Part shown: positions 34,946 to 43,690 of the stretch, one piece after another
Layout: the number at the start of each line of letters is the position of its first letter
Position numbering within the stretch: position 1 is the stretch's first letter
Source of the DNA: Nitrospinae bacterium bin107
GTDB lineage: Bacteria; UBA8248
NCBI GenBank assembly: GCA_002238965.1
Contig: MPNJ01000010.1
Location: forward strand, 78,938-142,937
Reading direction: 5' to 3'
DNA: 64,000 bases
Program-made: the position numbers and the translations under genes
The notes under the pieces: model-generated
What the model saw: the letters and a program-made list of their open reading frames with translations, nothing else
Databases searched by the model: none
What the model was told of the DNA's origin: nothing

Positions 34946-35362
34946 ATGCGAGCGGAAGAAAAAAAACTAGGGCGCGTCTTTCATCTGGAATTCGATGAGG
35001 ACGATGATTTTCTCGGGGAGTTCGAGCGCTTCGTCATGGAGAAGAACATTCGGAGCGCCTCGCTCATCGTGTTCGGCGCGCTCAAGGAATCGGACATCCG
35101 AACGGGTTTTAGAGACATCATCGGCCCATCGGCGCTGCGCTATTTCCACGACTGGCGCGAACTCATCGCCGTAGGGAACATCTCCTGGCCCGATAAGCCC
35201 CCCGCCGTCCGGGGGGATGAGACCTGGGAGGAACCCCGACCCTACATCCACTTACACCTGGCGCTGAGCGGCGGCCCCTACCAGCCGGGCGAAGTCCTGG
35301 TCGGCCACCTGAGCGGGGGAATCGTGAAGGGCATGTTCGCCGAAGTGCACGAGTTCATCTGA
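34946..35362 (+). CDS. PCC-domain protein (DUF296-type)
   Basis: ATG 34946 follows GAAGGAGG and lies 2 nt after the MBL stop. The 138-residue product has the PCC/DUF296 pattern: GRVFHLEFDEDDDFLGEFER, FVMEKNIRSASLIVFGALKE, then the histidine-rich YIHLHLALSGG and a closing GHLSGGIVKGMFAEVHEFI. Bacterial single-domain members form trimers with a conserved histidine cluster. They were first named for plant DNA-binding proteins, but DNA binding in bacteria is not shown. Its role here is unknown. Confidence 0.85.
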   Translation: MRAEEKKLGRVFHLEFDEDDDFLGEFERFVMEKNIRSASLIVFGALKESDIRTGFRDIIGPSALRYFHDWRELIAVGNISWPDKPPAVRGDETWEEPRPYIHLHLALSGGPYQPGEVLVGHLSGGIVKGMFAEVHEFI

Positions 35363-35371
35363 GGAAACCTT

Positions 35372-35995
35372 ATGGAAGCAGAGGGGAGAATTCAGGAGAA
35401 CGCCGACAGGAGCGAGATAAAGGACGTTCTCTCAGTCGTAAACTACGCGCGCGACGCAGGCCTCTGGGAGGCGTGGCGCGATTGCTATCACCCGGACGCC
35501 TCGCTCACGACTTCGTGGTTCAGCGGATCGCGGGATGAATTCGTCGAAGCCGCGAAAAAGATGAAGATCGCCCGCCACCCCGGCGAGAGCCAGAAGCACA
35601 CCGTCACGAACCCCTGGGTGCGCCTGAGCGGCGCGCGCGCGGTGGGTGAGCACGACCTGATCCTCTACCAGAGGAGGCTCATCGACGGCGTGGAGCTTGA
35701 CTTCACCACCTGGAGCCGCGTACTCGCCCTGCTCGAAAAACGAGACGGCGCGTGGCGCATATGGAAGCGCACCAACATCTACGAGAAAGACAGGATGGAC
35801 CCCTACAAGCCCGATGAGGTTCCCTCCTCGTTCTACGCCTCCATCGACCTTTCAGGATACCCCCCGGCCATCCGCTACCATTGCTGGCGAAACGCGAAAA
35901 TCGGCCACCCGCCCGCCAGGGACATCGTGCTCCAGCACAGCGCGGAGGAGACAGCCGTCCGGGAGGAAGCAGAGGATTGGTTAGCGGGTGTGTGA
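35372..35995 (+). CDS. SnoaL/NTF2-like protein
   Basis: The 207-residue protein starts at ATG 35372 with GAGGAAACC upstream, 9 nt after the PCC gene. It has the NTF2-like features of the ring-hydroxylating dioxygenase small subunit/SnoaL_4 group: EIKDVLSVVNYARDAGLWEA, DCYHPDASLTTSWFSGSRDE, GESQKHTVTNPWVRLSG and a strand YQRRLIDGVELDFTTWSRVL. Such proteins are isomerases, cyclases or dehydratases with a cone-shaped pocket. It ends the TTT-2 operon, facing the minus-strand defence-like pair at 36060. Confidence 0.85.
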   Translation: MEAEGRIQENADRSEIKDVLSVVNYARDAGLWEAWRDCYHPDASLTTSWFSGSRDEFVEAAKKMKIARHPGESQKHTVTNPWVRLSGARAVGEHDLILYQRRLIDGVELDFTTWSRVLALLEKRDGAWRIWKRTNIYEKDRMDPYKPDEVPSSFYASIDLSGYPPAIRYHCWRNAKIGHPPARDIVLQHSAEETAVREEAEDWLAGV

Positions 35996-36059
35996 GGGGC
36001 GGAGATGTCTTGGCGACGTACGACGCTCGAAGTAATATCTGTGTTTTTTCTAACTGCCT

Positions 36060-36767
36060 TTAAGAAGAAGTGTTCACAGGTTGCTTGAATAACTCGGTCA
36101 GCCATTTTAAGAATTTCTTGCTCGGTTGATTGTCCAGGCTTAAATCGTCAGCGCCGATAGCAGCTCCCATACGTCCTGGGTTTTTTCTCGTCGCCAGCCA
36201 AGCGAACAACTCGGCTTTCGGTGTTTTGTCGGAGTCGAATTTGCGATCTTTAACCGGAATGTTCGCGATGTATTCCCTAGAGGACGGCCATACCGGGTCG
36301 TCTTCGGGAATCATCTGTGCAGCGAAATCTTCCAACTCGCCGTGCGACTTGTTGTCCGGCATCAGCCAGATGCCGATACGGGGTTTGCTTTCTATGATAG
36401 TTCCATTTGGCGCTGGAGAATCCGGGATATCACTCGGGTCGAGTTGCAATTCTTTGCTTTGACCTCTCAGTTCGAAAACCCTACTGAGTTCGCGCGAGAT
36501 TCTATTCCAACGATTTATCGGGTCGGCATTCGCATCCGCCAAGATTCCAAGAACTTCCCTTCCGGGAGTGGTAATTTTAGTAGGAATGTCTTTACAGAGT
36601 TCATCAAAACCCTCTTTTTCCAAAATCTCAAACGGCGGCTCCGAACCATTAAAAAATATCGAATTCAAAGACCCACCATGATATTTGTCCCAAATCTGTT
36701 TGACGAAATGGCGATCATCCTGCCCTTCGACCAACAAGAGAAAACCTGACGAATCAACGCTGGGCAT
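36060..36767 (-). CDS. DUF3226 TOPRIM-like protein, partner of the adjacent ATPase
   Basis: The 235-residue protein starts at ATG 36767, 5 nt after the ATPase stop. The N-terminal FLLLVEGQDDRHFVKQIW supplies the TOPRIM glutamate, and VLGILADANADP gives a D-x-x-x-D acidic pair; GTIIESKPRIGIWLMPDNKS completes the DUF3226 pattern. TOPRIM domains with these residues cleave nucleic acid using metal ions in OLD nucleases and in PARIS-type effectors. Paired with an SMC-like ATPase it is a plausible anti-phage effector; that is inference from the pairing. It is AT-rich and convergent with the TTT-2 operon. Confidence 0.83.
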   Translation of the reverse strand: MPSVDSSGFLLLVEGQDDRHFVKQIWDKYHGGSLNSIFFNGSEPPFEILEKEGFDELCKDIPTKITTPGREVLGILADANADPINRWNRISRELSRVFELRGQSKELQLDPSDIPDSPAPNGTIIESKPRIGIWLMPDNKSHGELEDFAAQMIPEDDPVWPSSREYIANIPVKDRKFDSDKTPKAELFAWLATRKNPGRMGAAIGADDLSLDNQPSKKFLKWLTELFKQPVNTSS

Positions 36768-36772
36768 ACTTG

Positions 36773-37921
36773 TTATCTGACCTCAGTACCTTGCTCGGCG
36801 GCGATTTTGAGTTGATCTTCCGGATAGAATACCGCCCAAATGTCCTCGTCGTCCCGCTCAAGGCGATAGAGTACACCTTCGGCGTCTTGGTCATCGGCCG
36901 CGGCTTGCGCGAAACCCCGCACGCAGTCCCAGCTATGGGTCGTGGCCAGAACCTGGATATTGTTCTCGCGCGCCATTCGCAGCACCATTCGCCAGAAATC
37001 TGGCTGTATAGAATGGTGTATGCCGTTTTCCGCTTCGTCGATCAGCAAGATGCCGTCTTTAACATTCGTCAATGTCAGAGCGACGCTGAATAGGCGAACT
37101 GCGCCGTCTCCGAGACTTTTCAAAGGAACGGGATGAGAGCGCCCCTTAAGCTTCACGATAATGCGACGGCCATGCTGTTTAAATTCTTCTGCGGTGAGCG
37201 CAATGCGCTCCACCTTGTTTCCGAAGATCAGTCTCAGAGCATCAACTGCGTGCTCTTCGCCATCCGTCAGCGCAATACCATCCCAAAAACGTGCTATTCT
37301 GTTGGTTTCTAATAGGCTTGGTCCTAAGGTCTCACATTTTATTTCCATTGGCATATCTGATTTTATCAAAGCTCTACGCATATTACGGTGTAACCGCGGG
37401 TTTTTGAAGTTCGCCCCTTCTGTTCCCTGAGATACATCAAACCAAGGAAGCATATGCTCTTTGTCTCGATATGAGACTTTGAACGATTGAAACTCACCAT
37501 CGCCAAATAATTCGAGCATTTCAAGCCCAGGAAGCTGTAGTTGTTTGTCCGTTAGAAAGGTTTTTTCGATTCTGAGTTGGCCCGCCTTTTCTGATGGACC
37601 GATTACTATGGAAGTATTCCTTGTAACATCCCATCCATGGAAGAGAGCGATTATGTTGGGTGTCTCTATCTCGATGTCATCCTCATCTAGCAGTTTGGAC
37701 ATTTCATCATGTCTGGCGAGCACGCTGGATAGAATGGAATATCGGCCTCGCGACGCGAAAATGCTCAGTGCTTCGAGTAGAGTAGTCTTCCCAACACTGT
37801 TTTTACCCGCGAGTAATGTCACGCGACCCAGTTTCGGTATAGATAGGTCTTTAATGCCGCGAAACCCCCGGATCACCAGATCGGGGAGGTGAAGGCCGTT
37901 ATTCGCTTTTTCTTCAGGCAT
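36773..37921 (-). CDS. AAA ATPase (OLD/AAA_15-like), sensor half of an ATPase-TOPRIM pair
   Basis: I place the start at ATG 37921; an in-frame TTG at 37963 would add 14 residues. The 382-residue protein has Walker A LLAGKNSVGKTTLLEAL, an insertion with charged helices, the signature-like SLGDGAVRLFSVALTL, Walker B GILLIDEAENGIH and the switch region VLATTHSWDCVRGF. This is the ABC/SMC-like head of OLD-family and AriA-type ATPases. The C-terminal ERDDEDIWAVFYPEDQLKIA strand motif is common in such partners. It has no TOPRIM domain itself; the neighbour supplies it. Confidence 0.88.
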   Translation of the reverse strand: MPEEKANNGLHLPDLVIRGFRGIKDLSIPKLGRVTLLAGKNSVGKTTLLEALSIFASRGRYSILSSVLARHDEMSKLLDEDDIEIETPNIIALFHGWDVTRNTSIVIGPSEKAGQLRIEKTFLTDKQLQLPGLEMLELFGDGEFQSFKVSYRDKEHMLPWFDVSQGTEGANFKNPRLHRNMRRALIKSDMPMEIKCETLGPSLLETNRIARFWDGIALTDGEEHAVDALRLIFGNKVERIALTAEEFKQHGRRIIVKLKGRSHPVPLKSLGDGAVRLFSVALTLTNVKDGILLIDEAENGIHHSIQPDFWRMVLRMARENNIQVLATTHSWDCVRGFAQAAADDQDAEGVLYRLERDDEDIWAVFYPEDQLKIAAEQGTEVR

Positions 37922-38027
37922 TTCGCCTTTCCCTTCGAGAAACTCATCAAAAACAACAATCAAATCGTAAGTGTTATTCTCGCCAGATTCGGTATTGTGT
38001 CAACCAATCAATCTCCCATCTAGATCA

Positions 38028-38096
38028 TCACGGTTTGAGCTTCTCGATCAGTCAGCCCGCGATGTAGGTGACACCAAGCCGAGAGATCCTCGCCAA
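38028..38096 (-). pseudogene. Decayed 3' end of an alpha/beta hydrolase gene
   Basis: On the minus strand this stretch reads ARISRLGVTYIAG-stop-LIEKLKP-stop. The intact hydrolase at 41006 ends LSLGVTYIADWLMEKLKP-stop, so 13-14 of the last 18 residues match, with its Trp codon TGG changed to TGA here. Similarity stops at about the point where the histidine kinase gene ends (38110). It is the remnant of a paralogue in the same orientation as the intact gene 3 kb away. Confidence 0.7.
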
Positions 38097-38109
38097 GGCG
38101 TCCGAGCGG

Positions 38110-40455
38110 CTACGGGTCATCCGGACCGGGCATGCGGTAGCCGACTCGAAGCTCGGTCAGGATATAGACGGGCTGTCTGGCATCGTCGCCGAGCTTCCTG
38201 CGCAGCCGCTTGACGTAGGCCCGCACGATCTTCGCGTCGCTGTTCCGCCCGCACCAGACCTGTCGCAGCAGGGCCTCGTAGGTCAACACCCGCCCGGCGC
38301 CCAGCGAGAGGGCGCGCAGCAGATCGTATTCCGTTGCCGTGAGCGCGACCGAGCGCCCGCCGACGCTCACCCGGCGCCGAGCGTAGTCGATGGCGAGGTC
38401 ACCCAGCACGAAGGGGTCAGGATCGGCCTGACGGCGGAGCGCCGCCCGGACCCGCGCCACCAACTCTGTCGGCGAGAAAGGCTTGACGATGTAGTCCTCG
38501 GCGCCGGCCTCGAGCGCCCGCGCGATCGTCTCGTCGCGGCCATAGCCGGAGATGAAGATGACCGGGACGTTCGAGAGCCCGGGAACCTGTTCCATCAGTT
38601 CGATGCCGTCGGTCCCCGGCAACATCAGGTCGAGCAGGACCAGGGCGGGCTTCTCCGTTTCGAGGACGTAATCGAGCTCTTCATGGCCGCCCACCACCAG
38701 CGGGGCATAGCCTGCCTCACCAAGCGCGTCGCGGACAAAGCGCAATATCTCCGGATCGTCGTCAACCACGAGGATGCGCATTCGTTCGCCGCCCTCGTGG
38801 CGCGCCGCAGTCAGGCTCCGTTCTTCGCCGGTTGGTGCGGGATCGGCCTCGACAGCCGCCGGGAGGGTAAAGGTAAAGCACGCTCCCTGGCCGGGCCCGC
38901 CGCTCTCTGCCCGGATGCGACCGCCATGCGCCTCGACCAGGCCCTTGCAAATAGCGAGGCCGAGCCCGCCCCCGGCCCAGCGCTCCCCGCCGCGGGCATA
39001 TTTGCGGAACAGCTTCGCCAGCCGCTCCGGTGTAAGGCCGTGGCCCTCGTCGGAGACCGCTATCGCGACGTGGACATCCTCACGGGCCGCCTCAACCCGG
39101 ATCGGGGAAGATTCAGGCGAGTACCGGGCGGCGTTGGCGAGCAGGTTGTTCAGCACCTGCACGATGCGCTCCCGGTCGGCCAAGACCGGGGGGAGGTCCG
39201 GCGGCAGGTCGATGACCACCCGGTGACGGCCGCCGCCGGAAAGGAAAGTGGTCCGCGCCCGGTCGAGCAGGTCCGCCACTTCCGAGGGCACGGGCGCGAC
39301 CGAGAGCGTGCCCGTCTCGATGCGCCCGGCGTCGAGCAGGTCGCCAATCAGGCTGTCCATGCGGTCGGCCTGCTCCTCGATGATGCGAAAGAACTGTTCG
39401 ATCTCCGCCGGTGCGAAGTTCCGCGAGCGGCCGAGCACCGTGGCGGCCGAACCCTTGATCGAGGCCAGCGGCGCGCGCAGCTCGTGGCTCACCATGCTCA
39501 GGAACCCGGCCCGCATGCGCTCCAGATCCTCGAGTGGCGCGAGGTCCTGCATCGTGACCACCACGGAGACGAACGCACCGTCCTCGTCACGGATCGGGGT
39601 GGCGTTTATCAGCGTGGTCACGCTGCGTCCATCGGGAACAGAGAATTCGATCTCCTCGGCGCGCATCGTCTCCGCGTTGGTCAGCACCGCGGCAAAAGGC
39701 AACTCGGCGAGCGCAATCTCGCGCCCGTCAGCGAACCTGCAAATCATGCACTCAAGCAATTGCTCCGGCGGTTGGCCCGGTATGCGCAGGCTTTCCATGA
39801 TCCGCTTGGCCTCGCGGTTAAACGAGACCGGGTTGCCGCTCGCCGCGTCAAACACCGCGACCCCGACCGGCGAGGTCTCGATGAGCGCTTCGAGGTCGGC
39901 GCGGGCGCGCCGCTCGTCGCGGTAGGCGCGGGCATGGGCGATGGCGGCGGCCGCCTGAGCGGCGAACAGCAGCAGAACCTCCTCGTCCGCATCCGTAAAC
40001 TGTTCCCCGCCATCCTTCTCGACGAGGTAGAAATTGCCGACGTGCTCCCCCCGGTGACGCATCGGCGTTCCCTGGAAGGTCTTCGACGTCGTCGGCATGA
40101 AGAAGGTCGAAAAGCCGAGCGAGCGGATGTAGGCCTGCACGTCGGCGATGCGCAGCGGCCCCCGCAGGTCACGGAAGACCTCGAAGAGGTTCGGGCCGTC
40201 GGGCAATTCGGCTATGGTGCGGTGCTCCTCTTCGGTAAAACCTGAGGAGACGAAATCCAGGGGCGCTCCTGTTTCGTCGATGGTAGCGATGGCGCCGTAG
40301 CGCGCGCCGGTCAGTTCGCGGGCGCTTTTCACCACCTCATTGAGGACGGTATCCAGATCGAGGCTGGCACCAATGCGCAACATTGCCGCAGCCAGACCTG
40401 GATCGCGCGCCTCTTCTCCCTGCTCGGCGACTTTTCGGTCGTCAGGATTACTCAT
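38110..40455 (-). CDS. Hybrid histidine kinase fused to an OmpR-type response regulator
   Basis: The 781-residue protein starts at ATG 40455 with AAGGAGG at 9 nt. Domains in order: GAF (about 25-185), PAS (about 190-320), HisKA with MVSHELRAPLASIKGSA (phospho-His), HATPase with VLNNLLANAARYSPE, VSDEGHGLTPE and GGGLGLAICKGLVEAHGG, then a receiver domain with ILVVDDDPEILRFV, phospho-Asp in LVLLDLMLPGTDG and YIVKPFSPTEL, and a C-terminal winged helix with SVALTATEYDLLRALSLGAG and IVRAYVKRLRRKLGDD. No membrane span is visible, so it is cytosolic. One chain therefore holds sensor, kinase, receiver and DNA-binding output, so phosphotransfer could be internal. The signal and target genes are unknown. 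Confidence 0.93.
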   Translation of the reverse strand: MSNPDDRKVAEQGEEARDPGLAAAMLRIGASLDLDTVLNEVVKSARELTGARYGAIATIDETGAPLDFVSSGFTEEEHRTIAELPDGPNLFEVFRDLRGPLRIADVQAYIRSLGFSTFFMPTTSKTFQGTPMRHRGEHVGNFYLVEKDGGEQFTDADEEVLLLFAAQAAAAIAHARAYRDERRARADLEALIETSPVGVAVFDAASGNPVSFNREAKRIMESLRIPGQPPEQLLECMICRFADGREIALAELPFAAVLTNAETMRAEEIEFSVPDGRSVTTLINATPIRDEDGAFVSVVVTMQDLAPLEDLERMRAGFLSMVSHELRAPLASIKGSAATVLGRSRNFAPAEIEQFFRIIEEQADRMDSLIGDLLDAGRIETGTLSVAPVPSEVADLLDRARTTFLSGGGRHRVVIDLPPDLPPVLADRERIVQVLNNLLANAARYSPESSPIRVEAAREDVHVAIAVSDEGHGLTPERLAKLFRKYARGGERWAGGGLGLAICKGLVEAHGGRIRAESGGPGQGACFTFTLPAAVEADPAPTGEERSLTAARHEGGERMRILVVDDDPEILRFVRDALGEAGYAPLVVGGHEELDYVLETEKPALVLLDLMLPGTDGIELMEQVPGLSNVPVIFISGYGRDETIARALEAGAEDYIVKPFSPTELVARVRAALRRQADPDPFVLGDLAIDYARRRVSVGGRSVALTATEYDLLRALSLGAGRVLTYEALLRQVWCGRNSDAKIVRAYVKRLRRKLGDDARQPVYILTELRVGYRMPGPDDP

Positions 40456-41005
40456 GGCATCTGCCTCCTTCCGGCGGGGGGTAGGCCGGATCGGTTACCG
40501 GAAAGAGCACAGAATTCGCGTTGCAGTCATGTGAATACTAGAATTATTCACACCTAATTCATAATATTATCCATATAATATACATGATTACAAGATGTCG
40601 GGACGTGAATTGCGATAGAAGAAGCATGGTGGAGCGGAGAGCTTCGAGGCCTCCATGAGACTGCATTGCGTGACCGGCCGCGTTCGCATCTCCACCGCGT
40701 ATTTATGGGCCGTAATTAGGCCTTTCGTAGTCTTTTTAAACAGCGCCGGATGCGGCAATACGATCAATTCGTAGTTCCGGGCTGGTTGCGACACAATCCA
40801 CGAGGAACAGGTCTGAGGTGGGCTCCCGCCTGCTTCGGCCTTCCGGGGAAGCGCCTCTTGTATTCAGCGGCAGGCCGGGGTCTTCTGCCGCGCGGTTCCT
40901 GAAGGTGGCAGAGCGCCTTGCCGGGGCATAAACCGCCCTCTCTGATAGCCGCAAACCCTCCTTCCCCGGTCGGTTAATTCCTCCCGCATTGGTCGGAATT
41001 AATCC
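40456..41005. other. Intergenic region, AT-rich start, no convincing gene
   Basis: The first 130 bases are AT-rich and would hold the kinase promoter (minus strand). Short open frames on the minus strand within 40588-40954 resemble no known family and lack ribosome-binding sites. No transposon or repeat was recognised. Confidence 0.4.
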
Positions 41006-42181
41006 TCAAGGCTTGAGTTTTTCCATCAGCCAGTCGGCGATGTAGGTGACGCCGAGGGAGAGGTTGTCGCGCTGGCAGTGCTGGGAGCCGCCCTCCCTGA
41101 CGGTGAATATCTTGAGCGTCTTGTCTTTCGACCCAACGGCGTTGAACAGCTTGCGCGCGTCGCGCGTGGGCACCTGCTTGTCGTCGATTCCGTGGGTGAG
41201 CAGAAAGGGGCAGCGCATCTTCTGCACAACGCCGTCGAGCCGGAAACCCTCCAGCTTCTTGAAGGTGTCCTCGAAATTCGTCGTGTTGAAGATCCACAGG
41301 ATGTGGTGGCCGGGAACGGATAGTTCCGTCTGCATCGAGGCGGCGACGCGTTTTTTCCACGTCGCGTGGTAATCCCAGCACGCCCCCCAGGCGACGCACG
41401 CCTTGTAGCGCCTCTCCATGCTGGCGATGCGGGGCGCGTAGTATCCGCCCAGGCTGATGCCGATCACGGCGGCTTTTTTGGCGTTCACGTCCCCGCGCGT
41501 CTCGAGATAATCGAGCGCGGCGGTGCCTGCGACTTCATAGTCGGGGCGGAGGTATTGCTCGCGGAAGCGAATGGCCTCCCCGGTTCCCGGCCCGTCCATG
41601 ACGAGACAGCTCATCCCGCGCCGCACGAATTCCTCAACGCCGCGCAGGTACTGAATCTCCTTCGTGATGTCCAGGCCGTCGAAATAGACGACGACGGGCG
41701 GTTTGGCCTTTTTCGTGTTCTGCGCGTGCACGAAATACCCCGGCAGGTTCACGCCGTTCTCATACGGCACCTCGACGCGCTCGATGCGGGGCGCGTCGGT
41801 AAGTTTCGTGAAGCGCAGGAAGCTGTCCAGCGCGAGCTTGTAGGCGTCTTTCGCCCGCTTGTCCTTGGGCGTGCGGAAGCGCTCGGCAATTTGAAAGTAC
41901 ATCGCTGCGCGCTTGTGGTGGTAGGCGGCGCTCAGGCGGTGGTTGTTCTCCTCCTCCGCCAGGCCCAAATCGCGCACCTTGTTCGCCATGCGCACCCACT
42001 CGCGGAACCAGAGCGCGTCGTTGCCGACGTCTTTCCTGAGCCTTCTGCCCACCTGATCGACCTCGCCGATGTCGGCCCCGCCCCACGGAGCAACGGAGAG
42101 GCAGTTCACGACGCCAGAGGACCAGCGGTAGTCCTCGGGGAAATAGGTGAACCAACGTGTGTTGGCAGGTGCTTCCGGCAT
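41006..42181 (-). CDS. Alpha/beta hydrolase (FrsA/DUF1100-like esterase)
   Basis: The 391-residue protein starts at ATG 42181 with AAAGGAG upstream. An N-terminal helical cap of about 120 residues is followed by the hydrolase core: PPVVVYFDGLDITKEIQYLR, SCLVMDGPGTGEAIRFRE, the nucleophile elbow AAVIGISLGGYYAPRIAS (G-I-S-L-G), then PFLLTHGIDDKQVP supplying the acid and EGGSQHCQRDNLSLG the histidine. These are the residues of a Ser-Asp-His esterase or C-C hydrolase; substrate unknown. A decayed copy of its last codons lies at 38028. Confidence 0.9.
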   Translation of the reverse strand: MPEAPANTRWFTYFPEDYRWSSGVVNCLSVAPWGGADIGEVDQVGRRLRKDVGNDALWFREWVRMANKVRDLGLAEEENNHRLSAAYHHKRAAMYFQIAERFRTPKDKRAKDAYKLALDSFLRFTKLTDAPRIERVEVPYENGVNLPGYFVHAQNTKKAKPPVVVYFDGLDITKEIQYLRGVEEFVRRGMSCLVMDGPGTGEAIRFREQYLRPDYEVAGTAALDYLETRGDVNAKKAAVIGISLGGYYAPRIASMERRYKACVAWGACWDYHATWKKRVAASMQTELSVPGHHILWIFNTTNFEDTFKKLEGFRLDGVVQKMRCPFLLTHGIDDKQVPTRDARKLFNAVGSKDKTLKIFTVREGGSQHCQRDNLSLGVTYIADWLMEKLKP

Positions 42182-42247
42182 GACGCGCTCCTTTGCTGAT
42201 GACGAGGCCGCCCGGGTTCGGCGGAGACTCTGTTTGGTTTTGTGGAA

Positions 42248-43690
42248 TCAAATAATCCTTTCTGAATACTCCGTGGATCGGGTGTTCGTATCGTTAGATG
42301 CGGGTAGACCGTGAGCTGGGCTCGTCTCCAATCCCCGCCCACTACTCTCTTCGGTTGCTTTAGTGGCAGGGGGTTCCTCGATCGGATCGTGCTTATCGAT
42401 CGGCGGGGGTGGTGGAACCCAGCGCCGCAAACGCTGACCGATTCGGTCATAAAAATCCGGCACAAATTCTTCCAAGTCTTTAATAAAATTCCGTGGCTTG
42501 GAGAAGCCACCCACAAGGTCTTTATTCATGCGAACTTCAAAACTTGTCGGCGTTGCACCCGGACGCTCGACTTCAAGGCATCTAGTATCTTTTCGTATTT
42601 CTGACAAGGGTGCCCGAGTCGGTGGTGTTTTCCCGGGCCAGAAAGCCCGAACGATGACATTATTTCCATCAACGTCTCGCAATTGTCGAAGGAGCCAGTT
42701 GATTCTCGCACTAGCTTTCTTCCTGTCGCCAGGCGCATCGAGTTTCATGGAGCAAGAAATTGATCTGCCTTCTAAATTTGCCGTTACTTCTATGTTGCTG
42801 GCGGCATTAGGTACGCTGAAGCTGGAACGCAGTTCATGTGAAGTGATTAGCGAATCGCAAGTTTCGCTTAACCGGAGCGCAGGATCTTTCTGATGCTTTA
42901 GGGGAAGACGGATATCTACGTGTTTTCCGATCTTCCGGCTGAGCAATAAACAAATGTCTCGTTCTTCTTGATGCCAACTGGAAACAGTATTTTGAATTTC
43001 GAGAGAAGATTTGCTGAATTTATCTCCATGTATCATCCCGGCTACGAGTGACTTCCATTCTTTGTTCATTTGCTCGAATCCCTTGACCCCAGATTTCGGA
43101 TGCTTGAAATAGTGCGTCATCTCTCCAAGTATGTAGGCTTGCTCGTTGCTAATTTCTTCTTTGTCTTCAAGAATCAATAATGCTTGAGTGAGGACACTTA
43201 CCCAGGAAATGTGAAAGAAATTGACGCGTTTTCTCAGCAAATTCGGAACAGAATACGGAATATGCGTCGGCAGAGGCGTTAGCTGATTCGACAATGTGAT
43301 TACTGCGTCGATTTTATAGTCGCGTGCTATCTTCGCATATTTGAGTATCTGTTCTTGATCAATCTCTACATTATCAATCTTTGCTTCAACGAGTGCTCTC
43401 CACAGGGACTTACCCGTCGATAAAGTCAGGACACCGTCTGGCCGATCTTCGTCATTGTTACTGTTGTTTCCGTCGGAAGATGGAAATTTAACTTCCGTAT
43501 AGCTGAGTAATTTGGACCTTTTCCCCACTGGCACACCACACTGCCCCAATAGCTGTTTGGCGAACGGAGGCACCACGGCCAGAGTCGCCAGCAGAATGGA
43601 TACGAGACGTTCTTCCTTGCGTGGGTCGGCGATTGTAGGAATAAGTCTTGCGTGGTGGGCGTTCTCCAAAGTTTTTTCGATATCACTCAT
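42248..43690 (-). CDS. Unrecognised protein with a PD-(D/E)XK nuclease-like N-terminal half
   Basis: ATG 43690 is preceded by GGAGCG; an upstream in-frame start at 43762 would add 24 residues with no site. The 480-residue product is not a family I can name. The first half has LVSILLATLAVVPPFAKQLL, then RPDGVLTLSTGKSLWRALVE and AKIDNVEIDQEQILKYAKIA: an aspartate, then E-A-K in the next strand and a following helix with glutamine, the PD-(D/E)XK arrangement. The second half is strand-rich with VRAFWPGKTPPTRAPL, and the C terminus is a proline-rich tail (RRWVPPPPP). It is a candidate DNA-acting or defence protein. It is AT-richer than its neighbours. Confidence 0.7.
   Translation of the reverse strand: MSDIEKTLENAHHARLIPTIADPRKEERLVSILLATLAVVPPFAKQLLGQCGVPVGKRSKLLSYTEVKFPSSDGNNSNNDEDRPDGVLTLSTGKSLWRALVEAKIDNVEIDQEQILKYAKIARDYKIDAVITLSNQLTPLPTHIPYSVPNLLRKRVNFFHISWVSVLTQALLILEDKEEISNEQAYILGEMTHYFKHPKSGVKGFEQMNKEWKSLVAGMIHGDKFSKSSLEIQNTVSSWHQEERDICLLLSRKIGKHVDIRLPLKHQKDPALRLSETCDSLITSHELRSSFSVPNAASNIEVTANLEGRSISCSMKLDAPGDRKKASARINWLLRQLRDVDGNNVIVRAFWPGKTPPTRAPLSEIRKDTRCLEVERPGATPTSFEVRMNKDLVGGFSKPRNFIKDLEEFVPDFYDRIGQRLRRWVPPPPPIDKHDPIEEPPATKATEESSGRGLETSPAHGLPASNDTNTRSTEYSERII

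Noticed and set aside
38028..38096. In-frame TGA in the hydrolase remnant as a third selenocysteine site
   Set aside because: It aligns with a Trp codon (TGG) in the intact paralogue and no open frame continues upstream, so it is decay.
38068..40245. 725-codon open frame on the plus strand opposite the histidine kinase
   Set aside because: Antisense frame of a GC-rich gene; the translation is an Arg/Asp/His-rich shadow with no domain, whereas the minus strand gives a complete multi-domain kinase.
40588..40954. Short minus-strand frames between the kinase and the hydrolase
   Set aside because: No recognisable family, no start signals, and composition like non-coding DNA.
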